50,344 nt of DNA from assembly GCA_028284925.1 (NCBI GenBank), contig JANQQT010000294.1:1-50344 (forward strand), read 5' to 3'. The translations under genes were made by a program, and so were the position numbers. The notes under the pieces were generated by a model that saw nothing but the letters and a program-made list of their open reading frames with translations, was not told the origin of the DNA and ran no database searches. This document shows positions 11,108 through 19,838 of the stretch, piece by piece; within the stretch, counting starts at the first letter, position 1, and every line of letters starts with the position of its first letter. This stretch comes from Phycisphaeraceae bacterium. Its GTDB lineage: Bacteria; Planctomycetota; Phycisphaerae; Phycisphaerales; Zrk34.

Positions 11108-12006
11108 CCTACCTTCCTCCTTAAGGCGAGGTAATAGGCCAGTGCTTCCGCGTAGGGTTCATCCGTCACCATGGGGACCAGATCAATCCGATGTCGCCTG
11201 CACCCGGAAGTCAGTTGCTGGCGATACTGCTCGAGATTTTCCATATAGGCCGTCTTGAGATGAATCGGGTCAAGCATGATGTGGTGACCGGCTTGTTCAA
11301 GATTCTCAAAACGTGTCCATTGCTTAAAAGGAAATTCCAGTTCATCGCGATCCCAGATCTGAAAAATAATGATTTCATGGCGCGCATGCTTAAAGTGAGC
11401 CAAAGCTTTCAGAAGTTCACCCACATCGCCAAAGCAATCGGAAATAATAATAATCAGCCCCCGGCGATGAAGTTTCGGAACGAGATCATGAAACACACGA
11501 CCAAGCTCCGTTTCATTGCCCGGCGTGACCGCTTCCAACTCATCAATAATGGCCTGAAGATGAGCCGGCCTGCCCCGTGGCGGGATGTATCGGCGCACCT
11601 GATCGTCGAAGGTCACCAGCCCTACCGAATCAGCCTGCTGCAGCATCAAATACGAAAGACAGGCCGCCAGACGCGTCGCATAGTCATGTTTCGATATCCC
11701 GCTGGTCGACCCCGTGTAATCCATGGATCCGGATGAATCAACCAATAGCGTCGCCCGCAGATTCGTCTCCTCTTCATACTCACGGATGTAGAAGCGATCC
11801 GTCTTGCCATACACCTTCCAGTCCAGATGACGAATTTCATCACCGGGAACATACTGGCGGTGCTGCTTGAACTCGACGGAAAAACCCTTATGAGGCGAAC
11901 GGTGAAGACCGGAACAGAACCCTTCCACAACGCGTCGCGCCAATATCTGGTGCGATGCGATCTTCGCCAGATCCTGCGGAGTAAGGTAATCAGTTATGTG
12001 AGACAT
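11104..12006 (-). CDS. DUF58 family protein with vWA fold, operon 1
   Basis: This 300-residue DUF58 protein has the family hallmarks: [18 protein letters not shown], the [13 protein letters not shown] segment, an [10 protein letters not shown] strand, and the vWA metal site D90-S-S-G-S94. DUF58 proteins are consistently encoded after MoxR ATPases and are thought to be their adaptor or substrate. The ATG at 12006 lies 60 nt after the moxR stop, and the stop codon overlaps the TTG start of the BatA-like gene. A clear paralogue lies at 21786-22721. No membrane helix is evident, so it is probably cytoplasmic. The call is firm for the family and open for the cellular function. Confidence 0.92.
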   Translation of the reverse strand: MSHITDYLTPQDLAKIASHQILARRVVEGFCSGLHRSPHKGFSVEFKQHRQYVPGDEIRHLDWKVYGKTDRFYIREYEEETNLRATLLVDSSGSMDYTGSTSGISKHDYATRLAACLSYLMLQQADSVGLVTFDDQVRRYIPPRGRPAHLQAIIDELEAVTPGNETELGRVFHDLVPKLHRRGLIIIISDCFGDVGELLKALAHFKHARHEIIIFQIWDRDELEFPFKQWTRFENLEQAGHHIMLDPIHLKTAYMENLEQYRQQLTSGCRRHRIDLVPMVTDEPYAEALAYYLALRRKVG

Positions 12007-12066
12007 CCACGTTGGCCTGTAATTGTGCTTTGATCAAATCCGAACCGAGTCGATATTCACCTCCGC

Positions 12067-13116
12067 TCACATCACACGGGCTTCCTGCCGCGGAACTTCC
12101 CGAAGCAATCGATGGATAATCGCATCCACCGTAATCCCCTCCGCCTCCGCATTAAAGGTCGGAACGATGCGATGGCGAAGGACCGGCAACGCAAGAGCTT
12201 CCACATCATCAACGGTCACGTGATAACGCCCCTGCAGGATGGCACGCACCTTCGAGGCAAGAACCAATTGCTGGCATGCGCGCGGGCCCGGCCCCCAATC
12301 AATCAACTCGCGGACAAATGGCAGCGGCTGCTCACCCTTGGGCCGTGCCATCCGAACCAGATCAAGGACGAAATCAATCACATGTTCCGGCACCGGCACG
12401 CGCCGAACGGTCTGCTGACATCGGATGATTTCTTCACCGGAAATCACCGGGTCAATTTCGGATTCAAACGTCGACGTGGTCCGTTGGATAATGTCACGCT
12501 CTTCCGATCGGTCGGGGTAATCGACCACCACATGAAAGAGAAATCGATCGCGCTGCGCTTCCGGGAGAGGATAAGTTCCTTCCTGCTCAATAGGGTTCTG
12601 CGTAGCCAACACAAAGAACGGTTCATCCAGATGATACGTCTTCCCGCCCACCGTCACATCGTGCTCCTGCATCGCCTCAAGGAGAGCGGCCTGCGTCTTG
12701 GGCGGCGTCCTGTTGATCTCGTCGGCAAGCAACATCTGCGTAAAAATAGGCCCTTTTTCAAAAACCAGTTCGCGATGCCCCGTCGTCTTGTCTTCCTGAA
12801 TGATGTCCGTCCCGGTGATATCCGCAGGCATGAGGTCTGGTGTGAACTGAATGCGACGAAACGAAAGGTCCATCGCTTGGGCAAGTGACCTGACCATCAG
12901 TGTTTTCGCCAGACCCGGCACACCTTCCAACAGACAATGCCCTCGCGCCAACACCGCAATCAATAATTGCTCAATCACCTCCTGTTGACCAACAATGATC
13001 CGGCCAATCTGCGTAGTCAGCTTGTCAAACGTCGAAACGAGCATCTCCGCCCGCTCCTTGTCCTGCGCGTGATCTTCGGGTGATGGCGCATTACCGGGTG
13101 CATTCGCGTCAATCAA
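12067..13116 (-). CDS. MoxR-family AAA+ ATPase, operon 1
   Basis: This is the first gene of operon 1 and encodes a cytoplasmic AAA+ ATPase of the MoxR family (349 residues from the chosen start). It has Walker A GVPGLAKT (about 65-72), Walker B with LLADEINR, sensor 1 ([20 protein letters not shown]) and the usual helical lid. I prefer the TTG at 13116 because AAGGAG sits 7 nt before it. An in-frame ATG at 13143 would add nine residues but has no good ribosome site. MoxR proteins remodel or activate vWA-domain partners using ATP, and those partners here are the next three genes. Operon 2 carries no MoxR copy, so this protein may serve both. Confidence 0.92.
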   Translation of the reverse strand: MIDANAPGNAPSPEDHAQDKERAEMLVSTFDKLTTQIGRIIVGQQEVIEQLLIAVLARGHCLLEGVPGLAKTLMVRSLAQAMDLSFRRIQFTPDLMPADITGTDIIQEDKTTGHRELVFEKGPIFTQMLLADEINRTPPKTQAALLEAMQEHDVTVGGKTYHLDEPFFVLATQNPIEQEGTYPLPEAQRDRFLFHVVVDYPDRSEERDIIQRTTSTFESEIDPVISGEEIIRCQQTVRRVPVPEHVIDFVLDLVRMARPKGEQPLPFVRELIDWGPGPRACQQLVLASKVRAILQGRYHVTVDDVEALALPVLRHRIVPTFNAEAEGITVDAIIHRLLREVPRQEARVM

Positions 13117-13331
13117 GGGTGATCTCCTTCCGAGTGGAACCATACGATCACCATATGGCGTCGTCTCTAATTAAAGTGTGGCAAAAGCTTTGCGCAGGTT
13201 ACGCCAGATATTGACCACACCCGCCATTTAACCATACGCACCCATACAATGCAATAGCGGATCGGCGTCCTACACGACAAATTCACCTTCTTCGTGACAT
13301 AGGAAATACAAAAAACGGCAAAACGCAAAAC

Positions 13332-13366
13332 GACCGTCGCGTGACTCACAAAATACGCCGACGGCC
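13332..13366 (-). terminator. Possible intrinsic terminator after the PEP-CTERM gene
   Basis: On the minus strand a 7-bp stem (one G-T wobble) continues through a bulged base into a 4-bp GCGT/ACGC stem. The arms are 13360-13366 and 13332-13338. The following minus-strand sequence has several T-runs, including a six-T run near 13310-13315, but the first T-run is not directly next to the stem. The position, about 55 nt after the stop of the PEP-CTERM gene, fits a terminator. The rest of 13117-13419, upstream of moxR, shows no promoter I can defend. Confidence 0.4.
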
Positions 13367-13419
13367 GAAAGCTTATTCATTCTGTTGAAGAGGATATCCG
13401 TATCAGAGCGCCTCCCTAA

Positions 13420-14322
13420 TCATTCCGCCAAACGCTCCCGACGACGCCCCCATGACATCCCCGTCGCGATCAGTCCCGTGATCGCCATCGCCATCACCCC
13501 GGGCTCAGGAATCGCCACGGACGAAAAGGATTCGTTAGGCGTGACGTCTTTGAAGGCGCCATCCTTCGATGGCGATGCGTGAATTTTATCAATGGCGAAA
13601 TTCACACCGTCGGCGAAACCGTCGTCCGTGAGTATACGAACGCCGTTAAAGACATCACCATCAATGCGAAACTCGTACGCCACTTCAAATATCCAGTCCG
13701 CAAGAGTGGGATCTGCAGTCGAATAGTCCAGGTTCACTTCCGGAGATTCACTGGTCAGGAAGGCAACGTTCTCAAGGTTATATTCCAGCGACGATGCCGC
13801 CTGAATTGCCGCACCATCATCACCATGACCGTCATCGTCATCGCCATCATCGTCGTCATCTCCACCACCAACCACATCGGCCCGGTAAGTGTTACCGAAT
13901 TGCTTGAGATAGTCGATCTCAAACTCGATTTCTTCGCCGCCAAACGTGAGGACAAACTCCGCGTCATCACTGTTGAGGAGGTGCTTGAATTTATGCTTAT
14001 TGTCCTTATTCCCCCCCCAACTGGAGTGCGTATGGGTTTGCGGAAGACTGCCGTCTGATCCGTAACTGTTGTCCACAAATTCAAGAGGAAGAACAACGCC
14101 CACATATAAATCAAAGGTAACTTCATCCTGATGCAGATACAGCTTCGCATCCGAAACCTTATTCGCATCTTTGCTCGGCGTGATCGATCCCAGTAGGGAA
14201 TAGCCTTCTTCCTCACCAACGCGCCCGTCCACAACAATGGCTGCTTGTGTCTGAGAAGCAAATACGCCGCATACAAGCAATAAGACCACACTCAATCCAA
14301 AGCTCATCCTTGAGATAATCAT
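13420..14322 (-). CDS. Secreted PEP-CTERM protein with Asp-rich patch
   Basis: This 300-residue exported protein carries a C-terminal exosortase signal: IPEPGV, a hydrophobic stretch (MAMAITGLIATG) and a basic tail (RRRER). The N-terminus is a signal peptide (MIISRMSFGLSVVLLLVCG... cut near ASQTQAA). The start is the ATG at 14322 with GAGGAG upstream; a longer in-frame reading from 14397 lacks support. The body is beta-rich. A stretch around residues 175-190 is almost pure Asp/Gly/His (DDDDDGDDDDGHGDDG), which suggests divalent-cation binding or a flexible acidic spacer. PEP-CTERM proteins are usually cleaved and anchored at the cell surface by exosortase; no exosortase gene lies in this window. 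The ligand is unknown. It is transcribed away from mfd and seems monocistronic. Confidence 0.8.
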   Translation of the reverse strand: MIISRMSFGLSVVLLLVCGVFASQTQAAIVVDGRVGEEEGYSLLGSITPSKDANKVSDAKLYLHQDEVTFDLYVGVVLPLEFVDNSYGSDGSLPQTHTHSSWGGNKDNKHKFKHLLNSDDAEFVLTFGGEEIEFEIDYLKQFGNTYRADVVGGGDDDDDGDDDDGHGDDGAAIQAASSLEYNLENVAFLTSESPEVNLDYSTADPTLADWIFEVAYEFRIDGDVFNGVRILTDDGFADGVNFAIDKIHASPSKDGAFKDVTPNESFSSVAIPEPGVMAMAITGLIATGMSWGRRRERLAE

Positions 14323-14551
14323 CCTTAAACTCCTCTTCTGTTCACGCCTTCGACAAATCACGCCAGTCCATGCCTGCACGTTCGGTACGCAAAGCACGTA
14401 AGGATGAAGGTGCCCCCATCATCCCCGTTCCCCTTAAAATTAAAATTCAAACCCCGCCCCCGCCATAGGATTCGCCGGATCTCCCGGTCAATATACCGCC
14501 ATCCGTCCGCCTGTAACGAATACAACGACTGTGACGCGGACCTTCACCCTC

Positions 14552-17500
14552 CTACCGCATCGCGCCCGCAGGAGTCTCTTGGGCACGGCGACCAACCTTC
14601 TCCCCACCACTGCTACGCGGAACCAACAGTTTTCTTAACACCGCAAAAAGGGAATCCGGTTGCTCAAAATACGATGCCGGAGGACGATAATAAATCGTTC
14701 CCGCCTTACCTTGAGTAGGCGTATCCACCAGCCTCACCGTTCCACGAGCCTGCGCAAGAAGAGGCGACAGATCTTTCACAAATTGCGTACTGAACACCAA
14801 ATCCGCCCCATCACGAACAAGACGCTCCACACCCAGATGCGCAAGCGCAAGACGTATCTCCGCCAGCGCAATCAAACACGATGCCGATCCCGGCAAAGGG
14901 CCGTAAGCATCAATAAGACTGGCCTCGACCTCAGCCAGACTCTCAAAATCCGGCGCACGACTGATTCGACGATACGCTTCCATCCGATGCTTGTCGGAAG
15001 GAATGTATCGCCTCGGCAAACGCCCGGCAATTTTCAATTCCACATGGGTTTCAAATGTCTGACGATTCGTCTGATTCTTCAACTCACTGGTAGCCTGCTC
15101 AAGCAACTGGCAGTACATCTCATAACCCACCGTGGCGATGTGCCCGCTCTGCTCCTTACCCAGAAGATTCCCCACACCCCGTATCTCCATATCACGCATC
15201 GCAATCTTAAAGCCCGCCCCCAACATCGAAAATTCCTCGATAGCGCGCAAGCGACGTGAGGAAACCTCCGAAAGCGCCCTCGTCTTCGGCAAAAGCAGAT
15301 AACAGTAAGCCCGATGCTTGTATCGACCGACACGCCCTCTCAATTGATGAAGCTCCGCCAGGCCAAATCGATCGCAATCCGCAATAAACATCGTATTAGC
15401 TGACGGAATATCAATCCCCGATTCAATAATGGTCGTACAAACCAACACATCCGCCTCATGGTTCACAAACTTGAGCATGACCTCCTCCAACTCACGCCCG
15501 TTCATCTGACCATGTCCCACAACGAATCGCGCTTCAGGCACAAGTGCCCTCAGGTCCGTCGCCACCTGGTGAATACTCTGCACCCGATTATGCACAAAGT
15601 AGCATTGCCCATCCCGGTTCAGTTCTCGCAGGATCGCATTACGAATCCGCTTCTCCTCATAAGAAATCACATCCGTCACCACCGCCCGACGATCCGCCGG
15701 CGGCGTCGAAAGACTCGAAATATCTCGCAAACCAAGCAGCGCAAAATGCAGCGTCCTCGGAATCGGCGTCGCCGAAAGCGTCAACACATCAACCGTCACA
15801 CGATACCGCATCAGTTTCGTCTTGTGTTCAACCCCGAATTTCTGCTCCTCATCCACAATAACCAATCCCAGGTCGGCAAAACGAACATCATCACTCAGCA
15901 AACGATGCGTACCAATCACAACATCAATACTCCCGTTGCGCGCCCCCTCCAAACTCAGCCTCATATCCTCCGCCCCCTTGAAGCGGTTCAACGCCGTAAT
16001 CCTGATCGGATAGTCCGCAAGCCGCTCGCGAAAGGTCCGTTCATGCTGTTGGCACAGAACCGTCGTCGGACACAGCACCGCCACCTGCTTCCCCGATTCG
16101 ACCGCCTTAAATGCCGCCCGTATCGCAAGCTCAGTCTTCCCATACCCGACATCCCCGCAAACCAGCCTATCCATAGGCTGCGGATCACACATATTCTTCT
16201 TGATCTCCACCATCGCCGCCAACTGATCTTCCGTCTCCTGATACGGAAACTCCGCTTCAAACTGCTTCATCCACGCAGTATCCGCCGGATAACGAACACC
16301 CGGCATCGACGCACGAGCCGCCTGAACCCGCAACAACTCCGCCGCCAGTTCCTTCGCAGCCTCCTTCGCCTCCTCCTTCTGCTTCGACCATCGTTTACCA
16401 CCCAACTTGCTCAACGGCGGTCGCCCCGCAAACCCACCCACATACTTATGCACCAATTCAATCTGCGATGCCGGCACATGAAGCAACGCCCGATCCGCAA
16501 ACTCAAGCGTAAGGTACTCCTCCCCCTCACCACCGTCCCGCCCCTTCTCCATCAACCGCAACCCTCGGAATTTAGCAATACCATGATTCGAGTGAACCAC
16601 GTAATCCCCCACCTCAATATCCAGGAAAGACTCCGCAACACGCGTGGTCGAAACCTGACGAATCCGGCGTCGCGTCTGATACCGATGAAACAATTCATGA
16701 TGCGGTATCACAGCCAGAGGCTTAGCCCCCTCACCCGATGGCTCCCAGATAAACCCCCGATACAAATACCCAATCTCACACCTTAGTTTCTCAGCGGCGC
16801 CCGATGCATGCTCAGCCATCAACTCCCCAAGCCTCTCCTTCTCGGCAGGTCTCTGGGCGAGCACAACAACCTCGTGCTCATCCCCTTCCTCCATCAATCC
16901 CGACAGTCCCCCCATGGCTTTCGCAGCATCCTTCTCAAAATCAACCAGCGCCCGCACAGGCAAAACACGACTCGTATCCGTCATCCCCGCCGCATCAAAC
17001 TGATTCAATTCCAGCACAGCAAAACCATCCAAACCCTTAAAGACATTCGGCGGCCCGATGATCCCCTTATCATCCGTCAATCGTTCGTAATAACCCCGAG
17101 CCTGTTCCGCAATCTCAAGACGCTCATTCAGAACCACAACCGTTTCCGGACGCAACAACGACCAGAAACTCGTCACACGCTCTTCCTGTTGAATCCGCTC
17201 GGTGGACGCCCCCACCAGACGAACCGACTTAAGCTTCCGATCCGTACTCATCGACACCGGATCAACCGCAGCAATCTCATCAATCTCATCCCCAAAGAAA
17301 TCCACGCGAATGGGAACGCCCGACTCCCCCGCGCCCGGAGGATAAATATCCACCAAACCGCCCCGTACCGAAAAGTCCCCCGCCTGATCAATCATCTCCA
17401 CACGTTCATATCCCGCCGATCCAAGCCAATTCAACAACTCCTCCTGGTCCATCTCCTTGCCCGGCCGCAACTCCATGACCATCCCCGCCACAGCTTCCTT

Positions 17501-17890
17501 CTTAGGCACGGTCTGCATCAACGCCTGAACAGGCGCAATAATAAAATCAGGCTGATCCTTCTCCATAAGCGAACTGACAACGCTCAACCGATCCGCCAGC
17601 AGCTCCAGACTGATATTCGTCTCACCCGGCATCACCTCCAGCGCCGGAAACACAACCACCGTCTTACCCTCAAAGTGCGCCAAATCCTCCAACGCCTCAT
17701 CCGCCTCATCCAGATGCGCCACCACCAGCAATACCGGCCGATCCGCCCTCGCTCCCACAGCTCCCGCGACAAGATGCGAAACAGAACCAACACAGCCCGT
17801 CGCCCCGACGTGCTTGCCGATCTCCAACTCACCCACCAACCCCTCAATACAAGGATCATCCTTAATAATATCCAGCCAACGTTCTTTCAT
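14552..17890 (-). CDS. mfd: Transcription-repair coupling factor Mfd
   Basis: This is full-length Mfd (about 1,112 residues), the ATP-dependent translocase that removes stalled RNA polymerase and recruits UvrA to lesions. Regions in order: a UvrB-like N-terminal module; the CarD-like polymerase-interaction domain (DIEVGDYVVHSNHGIAKFRGL); the RecG-like helicase with Walker A GDVGYGKTE, box II VDEEQKFG, LSATPIPRTL, and motif VI with QLRGRVGR; and the C-terminal TRCF domain. I start at the ATG 17890 (MKERWLDI). A TTG seven codons upstream is possible, and neither has a clear Shine-Dalgarno. It lies 96 nt after a GNAT gene on the same strand and may be cotranscribed with it. Confidence 0.97.
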   Translation of the reverse strand: MKERWLDIIKDDPCIEGLVGELEIGKHVGATGCVGSVSHLVAGAVGARADRPVLLVVAHLDEADEALEDLAHFEGKTVVVFPALEVMPGETNISLELLADRLSVVSSLMEKDQPDFIIAPVQALMQTVPKKEAVAGMVMELRPGKEMDQEELLNWLGSAGYERVEMIDQAGDFSVRGGLVDIYPPGAGESGVPIRVDFFGDEIDEIAAVDPVSMSTDRKLKSVRLVGASTERIQQEERVTSFWSLLRPETVVVLNERLEIAEQARGYYERLTDDKGIIGPPNVFKGLDGFAVLELNQFDAAGMTDTSRVLPVRALVDFEKDAAKAMGGLSGLMEEGDEHEVVVLAQRPAEKERLGELMAEHASGAAEKLRCEIGYLYRGFIWEPSGEGAKPLAVIPHHELFHRYQTRRRIRQVSTTRVAESFLDIEVGDYVVHSNHGIAKFRGLRLMEKGRDGGEGEEYLTLEFADRALLHVPASQIELVHKYVGGFAGRPPLSKLGGKRWSKQKEEAKEAAKELAAELLRVQAARASMPGVRYPADTAWMKQFEAEFPYQETEDQLAAMVEIKKNMCDPQPMDRLVCGDVGYGKTELAIRAAFKAVESGKQVAVLCPTTVLCQQHERTFRERLADYPIRITALNRFKGAEDMRLSLEGARNGSIDVVIGTHRLLSDDVRFADLGLVIVDEEQKFGVEHKTKLMRYRVTVDVLTLSATPIPRTLHFALLGLRDISSLSTPPADRRAVVTDVISYEEKRIRNAILRELNRDGQCYFVHNRVQSIHQVATDLRALVPEARFVVGHGQMNGRELEEVMLKFVNHEADVLVCTTIIESGIDIPSANTMFIADCDRFGLAELHQLRGRVGRYKHRAYCYLLLPKTRALSEVSSRRLRAIEEFSMLGAGFKIAMRDMEIRGVGNLLGKEQSGHIATVGYEMYCQLLEQATSELKNQTNRQTFETHVELKIAGRLPRRYIPSDKHRMEAYRRISRAPDFESLAEVEASLIDAYGPLPGSASCLIALAEIRLALAHLGVERLVRDGADLVFSTQFVKDLSPLLAQARGTVRLVDTPTQGKAGTIYYRPPASYFEQPDSLFAVLRKLLVPRSSGGEKVGRRAQETPAGAMR

Positions 17891-17920
17891 ATTCGTTTCC
17901 CATGCGCGCAAGCGCGACCA

Positions 17921-17940
17921 CCGCTTTCAAACAAAAGCGG
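17921..17940. repeat. 7-bp hairpin between the GNAT gene and mfd
   Basis: A perfect inverted repeat CCGCTTT/AAAGCGG with a 6-nt loop sits 31 nt before the mfd start. It has no T-run, so it is a weak candidate for an mRNA-stability or attenuation element rather than a terminator. Confidence 0.3.
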
Positions 17941-17986
17941 CGGCCTTCCGGGGGCCTTCATGTCAATCGGGCCGCAAAGCCCTCTG

Positions 17987-18592
17987 TCAATCCCCCGCAT
18001 CCCTACCGCCGGCCTCACGCGAAACCGAACGATCAATACGCAACATGGTCTCGCTCAATATCGGCACATCATACCCCACCGCTTGCACGTCGACCGTATC
18101 CGGCGTCGCAACATCCGCAACATCCTCCAACACCCGCAACATGGCAATCTCATCACACGCCTGGTTCTTCGGACAACGAACACACTCGCTCCAAACCTTC
18201 AAAGGAAGATTCGCATGCCGATCCACAACTCGGAAACCACATCGTTCAAAAAACGCACGTTCATACGTTAATGAAAAAACACGACTCACCCCCAGCCGCC
18301 TGGCTTCTTCCACAACCGCCTCCACCAATCGCTTACCAACCCCCTTGCCCTGCGCCGTTTCAGATACCGCAAGTGTATAAACCTCAGCCAGGTTCGCCCA
18401 CATCACACGCAACCCCCCTACCCCCACCACCTCATCACCATCCACCGCCACATAAAAATCACGTACGCGTTCATAGAGTTCCGCATGAGACCGATGCAGC
18501 ATCAGACCGCGCTCCGCAAACGAGTTTGCCAGATCAGCCATCGCACGAACATCGCTCACGCCCGCCGCACGTATTTCTATTGGATCACTCAT
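17987..18592 (-). CDS. GNAT N-acetyltransferase, N-acetylglutamate-synthase-like
   Basis: This 201-residue GNAT acetyltransferase has the acetyl-CoA motif A QGKGVGKRLVEAV (about 80-95) preceded by the strand EVYTLAVSE. It then carries the C-terminal pattern LPLKVWSECVRCPKNQACDE. From memory, this Cys-containing K-V-W-x-x-C-x-x-C-P-K element marks short, stand-alone ArgA-like N-acetylglutamate synthases. The likely reaction is therefore acetyl-CoA plus glutamate to N-acetylglutamate, the first step of arginine synthesis, but no arg gene is nearby to support it. I use the ATG at 18592; two GTG codons just upstream are alternatives. The last 50 residues extend past the core and are not recognisable. 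The plus-strand protease gene is divergent to it. Confidence 0.8.
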   Translation of the reverse strand: MSDPIEIRAAGVSDVRAMADLANSFAERGLMLHRSHAELYERVRDFYVAVDGDEVVGVGGLRVMWANLAEVYTLAVSETAQGKGVGKRLVEAVVEEARRLGVSRVFSLTYERAFFERCGFRVVDRHANLPLKVWSECVRCPKNQACDEIAMLRVLEDVADVATPDTVDVQAVGYDVPILSETMLRIDRSVSREAGGRDAGD

Positions 18593-18756
18593 CACCACAG
18601 TCTCAAGCGGCTATATTCTCTTCGCTCCCCAACGGAACGATTGACAATCCGACCATTTTACCCCGCCTCTTTAGTGATTTAGTCATACCCTTGCCCCATC
18701 CACCCCATAAGATAGCCCATACCTAATATTAATCCCGTTTATCCCGAGATAACCAC

Positions 18757-19806
18757 ATGGCCCACACCAGAACCTCTTCAATCGCCTTCTTCACCCTCAT
18801 CGCGGTGATCACCTCTGTTTCCGCTGCCGCCGGGAAACCGGTTAAGCCGCCCGCCGTAACCTTCCTCGACCAAAAGGCCGCCGCAAAAGTCCTCGCCGAT
18901 GAATCCGTCGAGCCATTCTTCTCCGTCATGCAGCCCAAAGAAATCGCAGCCCTGACCGCCGGCAAAGCCAAAGGCAAAAATCTCACCGAACTCAGAAAGT
19001 CCTGCCGCGATATTTTTTCAGGGGCCGCAGCTTCCTTCACGAACAAAGAAAAGGCCGCTCTGACATGGCTCGCACGACAGGTTTCCACCCAATTCATGAA
19101 AGATTACCCGAAATTCGCATCCCTACCCTGGTCCTTTATCAAATTGTCAAAACCACTCGCAGGCGGATTCCCCCACACGCGAAACAAACAGATCGTCTTC
19201 ACACAGGCTTTAATCACCAACATCGTCCGGTCCAAAGATTCCGGAAACGAAAAACGCCTCATCCGCGCACTCGGCCCCCTCTTCGTCCACGAACAAATGC
19301 ACGTCTTCCAGCGATACAACCCCAAACTCATGGCAGACCTCTACACCAAAGTTTGGAAATTCCAACACATCAAAGGCGGCATCCAATCCCCGCAATGGCT
19401 GATTGACCGGAACGCATCAAACCCGGATGGCATCGATATCAACTGGATCATCCCCGTCGGCAAAGATAAATACCTTTGGCCGCGCGCCATCTTCGAGCGC
19501 GAAGCAGAGGTCAATGCCATGCGTGACATGACCATGATCGGCGTGAACGTCATCAAGACCAAAAAAGGCTTCGCCGTCGTGACCGATAAGAACAAAAAAC
19601 CCGTCTACAAATCCCTGCACCGCGTCAATGCATACAAGGAAATGTTCCCCACCGTACGGTCTCTTTACCACCCCAACGAGATCGCCGCAGACCTGATGGC
19701 CCAGATCTATCTCATTGACGTGACAACTCCGAATCTGTCCCAAAACAACCGCTTCGCCAAAGCCATTGCCCCCATGAAGACCTGGTGTCTGAAAAACTTC
19801 AAATAA
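18757..19806 (+). CDS. Secreted putative zinc metalloprotease (HExxH)
   Basis: This 349-residue protein has a signal peptide (hydrophobic core at about 9-23, cut after VSAAA). It contains H178-E-Q-M-H182 inside a helix (GPLFVHEQMHVFQ), the zinc and catalytic motif of gluzincin-type metallopeptidases. A plausible third ligand is E308 in HPNEIAAD, 126 residues later. I do not recognise a named peptidase family. A lone gene, it is divergent from the GNAT gene and convergent with the sulfatase (32-nt gap, no terminator seen). It is presumed periplasmic or extracellular. It could be an inactive homologue, but both His and the Glu are present. Confidence 0.75.
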   Translation: MAHTRTSSIAFFTLIAVITSVSAAAGKPVKPPAVTFLDQKAAAKVLADESVEPFFSVMQPKEIAALTAGKAKGKNLTELRKSCRDIFSGAAASFTNKEKAALTWLARQVSTQFMKDYPKFASLPWSFIKLSKPLAGGFPHTRNKQIVFTQALITNIVRSKDSGNEKRLIRALGPLFVHEQMHVFQRYNPKLMADLYTKVWKFQHIKGGIQSPQWLIDRNASNPDGIDINWIIPVGKDKYLWPRAIFEREAEVNAMRDMTMIGVNVIKTKKGFAVVTDKNKKPVYKSLHRVNAYKEMFPTVRSLYHPNEIAADLMAQIYLIDVTTPNLSQNNRFAKAIAPMKTWCLKNFK

Positions 19807-19838
19807 CGAATACATCCATCCCCTCTGAATACGCGCCA

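Noticed and set aside
13806..13866. Short tandem repeats of CATCATCGTC type
   Set aside because: Explained by an Asp/His codon run inside the PEP-CTERM gene; not CRISPR or a separate repeat element.
15458..18271. Two long plus-strand open frames (442 and 487 codons) opposite mfd and the GNAT gene
   Set aside because: They are antisense shadows: very Arg/His/Pro/Gln-rich, without motifs, and they cover well-supported mfd and GNAT coding sequence.
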